From NCBI GenBank assembly GCA_030549775.1, contig CM060171.1, positions 140,648,859 to 140,712,858 on the forward strand: a stretch of 64,000 bases of DNA. Reading direction: 5' to 3'. This DNA is from Tamarix chinensis (taxonomy: Eukaryota > Streptophyta > Magnoliopsida > Caryophyllales > Tamaricaceae). Made by a program: the position numbers and the translations under genes. Under the pieces are notes generated by a model. It was not told the DNA's origin. It made no database searches and saw nothing but the letters and a program-made list of their open reading frames with translations. This document shows positions 60,426 to 64,000 of the stretch, piece after piece (position 1 is the first letter of the stretch; the number at the start of each line of letters is the position of its first letter).

Positions 60426-61330
60426 AAACCTCCACAATAACTCCTTTTGAGTTCGGGGGGTGAGCCTTTTTCGAAGGTGCCTTACTGGATGGAAACGGTA
60501 GAGTTGAGGGAGATGAAGACTCAATTAGAGGACTTGAGTACATTTGCTCGAATGTGTCTCCATGGAAAGAACCAGTTTTTGCTATGAAGAAGAAGGATGT
60601 GAGTCTTCATTTATGCATCGATTATTGATGTTTGAACCAGTTGATGGTGAAGAAACACTACCCGCTTATGAGGATTGACGACCTAGTTGGCTAGCTTCGG
60701 GATTCTTTGATCTTCTCAAATATTGACTTGAGGTTAGGATATAATCAATTGTGCATCGCCGAGGAAGACATTATGAAGAAGACCTTTAGGATATAGTACG
60801 AGTTTATGGTGATGCCTTTTGGGCTCACTAATGCGCCCACCATCTTTATGGACTTGATGATGAAGATTTTCTAGCACTATATAGACATAATTTCTAGACA
60901 CCCTTGTGTTGGATTAATATTAGCAAGACTATGGTATTTGGACTAGAGGTGATTGAGGGGACGACTCAACAGGTTTGGTTGATCCAGGACAGGATGAGAG
61001 TAGATAAGATTCGCCATAAGATTTACACAAATCAAATGCACCATAGTGATGGATTTGAGTTGGGGGATAGAGTTATGTTGAGGGTTTCACCCACTAAAAG
61101 GTACAAAGATGTGGTTGGAAGGGTAAACTGAGCCTAAGGTACTTTGGCCCTTACGAAATTATTTCTAGGGTTGGCGAGATTACATACTGCCTAGTACTTC
61201 CACTAGAGTTAGCCTGAGTTCATAACATCTTCCAGCTGAAGAAGTATGTTGCAGATTCGTCCCATGTAATGAGATTGTATGAGATAGAGCTTCTAAAGCA
61301 CACAAGGACTTTTCTACTATCATCAACTAT
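60426..61330 (+). pseudogene. Ty3/gypsy (Del/Tekay chromovirus-like) RT fused to integrase C-terminus by deletion
   Basis: The first part reads KKKDVSLHLCIDY, LMRIDDL, FSNIDLRLGYNQL and VMPFGLTNAPTIFMDLM, the classic gypsy RT fingers and palm. The sequence then jumps at ~60900 to integrase C-terminal sequence: QDRMRVDKIRHK, DGFELGDRVMLRVSPTK, LRYFGPYEIISRVGEI, and HNIFQLKKYV. The RT catalytic (Y/F)xDD, RNase H and the integrase core are missing, so about 2 kb has been deleted. Stops and frameshifts occur. The '(L)RVSPTK' and 'FGPYEI..RVGE' words are typical of the Del/Tekay lineage. Confidence 0.8.
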
Positions 61331-61444
61331 CATCTTCATAAAAAATAATTCGTCTCCTTAGTTAGCTTGCCCATAGTTAGGTGGAGAAGTGGCACATACA
61401 ATTCCTCTTAGAGCTGAGAAGGGTTTCTAAATCCCAAGCAGAGA

Positions 61445-62165
61445 CCATTTCTATAAGTGTATTGGTTCACCACAAATCATGATAGGGAAAATATGAGTAG
61501 TTGCCTGTTTTTAAGCTACAATACCAAAACTATGTTAGGAAACCCCTATCTGACTAAGCACATAATAATCACAAATCAAAGGCCCTTAATCTCCCCACAC
61601 ATGAATAATCACAAAGTAACCCGGGTTTTCAGACACTAAGAGAAAGAAAACACATTTTTCAATTAAAACATTTTGGATTGTGAAAACCAAATCTTTAACC
61701 GAAACACAATTCTTGTAATAGTATGCATAATTTCTAACGTCCATAGATTTGATGTAGTGAGAGGAATTGTCAGATTGTCCCTGTCTCTTATTTGGCTAAG
61801 TGTGTCTATGCATGATGCTTTAAATCACCCTTAGTAATTAGATATTCAACCATATCCTTTAATGACCAATACTCATGAGTAGTATGCCCTTAATCCTCAT
61901 GATAGGTGGACCATTTATTAGGGTTTGTATGTTTCATGTCAGCTCATATGGGAAATAGCCTTAGAAATTTTTTCCAATTGTTTTCCACACTATATATATG
62001 TTAGATGCTATATGCCTGTATGGATACTCTAGAGTGGGTGAATAGAGTATTTTATAAAAATAATGCCAAATAAAATTTTGTGAGAAATAAGTAGAAGGAT
62101 GACAAATAATAAACACACAATTTATATTTGTTCAATCAACTTTATAAAGTGTCTCTACATCCACT
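61445..62165 (-). pseudogene. Second copy of gypsy gag/leader region, permuted order
   Basis: 61457-61715 corresponds to 57155-57420. 61712-62165 corresponds to 52836-52892 joined directly to 56739-57150. The two blocks are thus in the opposite order to the 52-57 kb locus. In the second block there is no insertion at the point where 52893-56738 interrupts the other copy. It carries the same gag relic on the - strand. Confidence 0.65.
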
Positions 62166-62346
62166 ACAAAATGGGTTTACCTTTAGGACTTGAATATCTA
62201 TTTATTTGTAGTAGGTGTTTGATGATGGTCACTCATATTTTGATTTATGAGAATACAATCTCAATGACCCTGCATGAGATTATTTACTATTTACCTAGTT
62301 ATCCTCTCTATATTTATGTTAATAAAATCTCAATGATCTCTCTTAA

Positions 62347-62659
62347 AAATAATATTAAAAACTGGACCGAACCACCCAGTCCGACCGATGAACTAGCAAA
62401 CTGGTTGGATCACCAGCTAGATTTTATGTACTGGTTCTTAAAATCTCGGAACTAGTGAAAATTGGTCAAAAATCAGTTGGACCAGTGAAAAAAGGTTGGG
62501 AGCCAATCAAAGTCATGTGTCGTTTAATTATTTATATATTTGACTTTTTTTGACTTAAAATATATCATTGGTCTAACTAGTCCAAACTACTAGTTTGGCC
62601 ATTAAACCAGTGAATCAGTTATGATATCGGTTCGATTACCGGTCCGATTTTTAAAACTC
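62347..62659. mobile_element. MITE (~313 bp), class uncertain
   Basis: Left end 'ttaaaaactggaccgaacc' and, on the other strand, right end 'ttaaaaatcggaccggta' form TIRs. The interior is rich in 'ccggt', 'ggttcg' and 'gaccag' words. This 'tttaaaa-y-yggaccg' repeat type is common in plant genomes. The exact target duplication could not be fixed. Confidence 0.6.
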
Positions 62660-64000
62660 TACTCTTAGGAATTCTAGATAATACAATACTCTTCACTTGT
62701 GTTTGAGATGATGAGTTTGAATGATGATAATAAAAATCTTCACTTGATAGCATATGAACATGAGTAATCATTAGTAAAGATTTTGATATAGATAGAGAAA
62801 TAAAAATTACAAGATACACTCAAGCTAAATATGAAGAAAAAATTGAGCATTAAATAAGTTTGATTTAAATTTGAAATAATAAAATTAAAACTCTCTTCTA
62901 AGATGTGAATGCAATGATATTAGAAGAGTGGTGCTAGATTGATTGATATTTATTAAAGTCCAACAACTCTTATTTGTAGTGTTAAAAGACATTTTTTTTT
63001 GGCATTGGCTATTTAGTGTAAAAAGTACTTAAATAGTAAAATTACAAAGGACATAAATTTTCAAAAATACCTAGATAAGTCGATTGGTTTTCCAACCTGT
63101 TAATTGGTTTGGAAACCAGTCGATCGGTCGACAAATTTTTAGCACCACAAACCTTTACAAAAAAAAATTACTTGACCTACAGAGATCAAAATTCAATGCC
63201 ATCTTTTTCCCTTATAATGTATAGAAATTTATCTTTCTAAAGGGATATTATTAATCCAAAAATAATGTCTATAGAATTTATGGTGAATTTTTCAAGTTAC
63301 ATCATATGTAAAGCTGCTTAAGCTAAAATCAACTTAAGATAAACTTTTGCACAAATACTTGGAAATATTTTTAATGCATGAAATAACTTTAAGATCTTTC
63401 AAAATTATTTTTGAATAGGATTAGAAATATCAGATCATTAAGAAATATGAATTCTAAATATGTAAATCATATGTACATAAAACCTAAGACTGTAACATAT
63501 TCGTTTATGTTTTGTGTTATACATATAAAATTGAAGTGCTTGAAGCTAGAGTTTTATTTGGTCCTCCTTTTTGATCTTTGATTTGTGATTGTGATATAAT
63601 ATATAAAGTTGATCACCTTAGCATTCCTTGACTTAGGAAGTGTTGAATACTTTATTTTTTGCTATGATACATATGCACAGCTAATACGATAAGTCAAATT
63701 CATAGTTGAATTTGTCATCATAAAAAAAGGTAGATAGACCTATAAGGTCAATAGATGTTGGCCACCAATGGTGTGTACTTGTTAAATTTAGCAATCTAAG
63801 TCTGTCAAGTAGCTAGTTATATTTTTGACCTTAGACCTACATGATCCCTTTCTAATTTATATATTTGCTTGTGTGGTCTTTATCTTGGCATTAAAGGTGA
63901 TTCTTCATTTCAACCACATAACCTTGCTCATTTTCTTGGCATCTATCATCTCTTACAAATGCTTTCTCAAGGAAGTACACGATTTGTGTTTTTCCAAGTA
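62660..64000. other. Unassigned AT-rich intergenic DNA
   Basis: No supported gene or element. There is a short internal repetition of 'cgattggttttccaacc' and 'ggaaaccagtcgatcggtcg' type words near 63080-63130. Confidence 0.5.

Overview
The window looks like flowering-plant nuclear DNA. It is AT-rich, with two intron-containing genes of plant-specific type (a GT47 exostosin-family glycosyltransferase and an R2R3-MYB transcription factor). Both sit in a sea of nested plant transposable elements: Ty1/copia, Ty3/gypsy, a Cassandra-like TRIM, Helitron, CACTA, hAT, PIF/Harbinger and Stowaway. The species cannot be named from the sequence.

Left part (1-28.9 kb). No intact gene was found. The order is: a gypsy-type LTR fragment holding a hAT-like MITE (1-2188); a recent ~205-bp direct duplication around a ~1-kb segment (2561-3956); a very long solo-LTR-like unit (5350-14264), itself interrupted by a second one in the opposite orientation (8023-13411); a decayed copia element with both LTRs (16216-24473), interrupted inside its pol gene by a third giant LTR-like unit (20060-24113, with a 5-bp target duplication); and a non-autonomous Helitron (25782-27668).

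Gene island (28.9-39.4 kb). A four-exon GT47 gene lies on the + strand (29882-35018) with a TATA-like promoter near 28.98 kb and a probable 5'UTR intron. A three-exon R2R3-MYB gene lies on the - strand (39063-37640). The two genes are convergent and both reading frames are intact after splicing, with consensus GT-AG junctions. Nothing ties them into one pathway. The GT47 protein should act in the Golgi on cell-wall or related glycans. The MYB has the bHLH-partner signature and should act in the nucleus.

Right part (39.6-64 kb). The order is: a Stowaway-like MITE; a tight cluster of three hAT-like non-autonomous elements (40.5-42.4 kb); a CACTA remnant (43.6-51.8 kb) split by a fourth giant LTR unit (44781-48927); a minus-strand Ty3/gypsy remnant (52.3-60.3 kb) split by a composite insertion that begins with a Cassandra-like LTR carrying a 5S-rRNA-derived segment (52893-56738); a rearranged gypsy RT/integrase fragment; a second copy of the gag region that serves as an 'empty site' control; and a terminal MITE.

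The most interesting theme is the LTR family of 3-5 kb units. They have TGTAAYACCCC ends and 5-bp target duplications. They appear to contain a promoter about 1 kb from the 5' end, then 3-4 kb of presumed R/U5 with microsatellites, tandem arrays and a small conserved hairpin, and no coding capacity.
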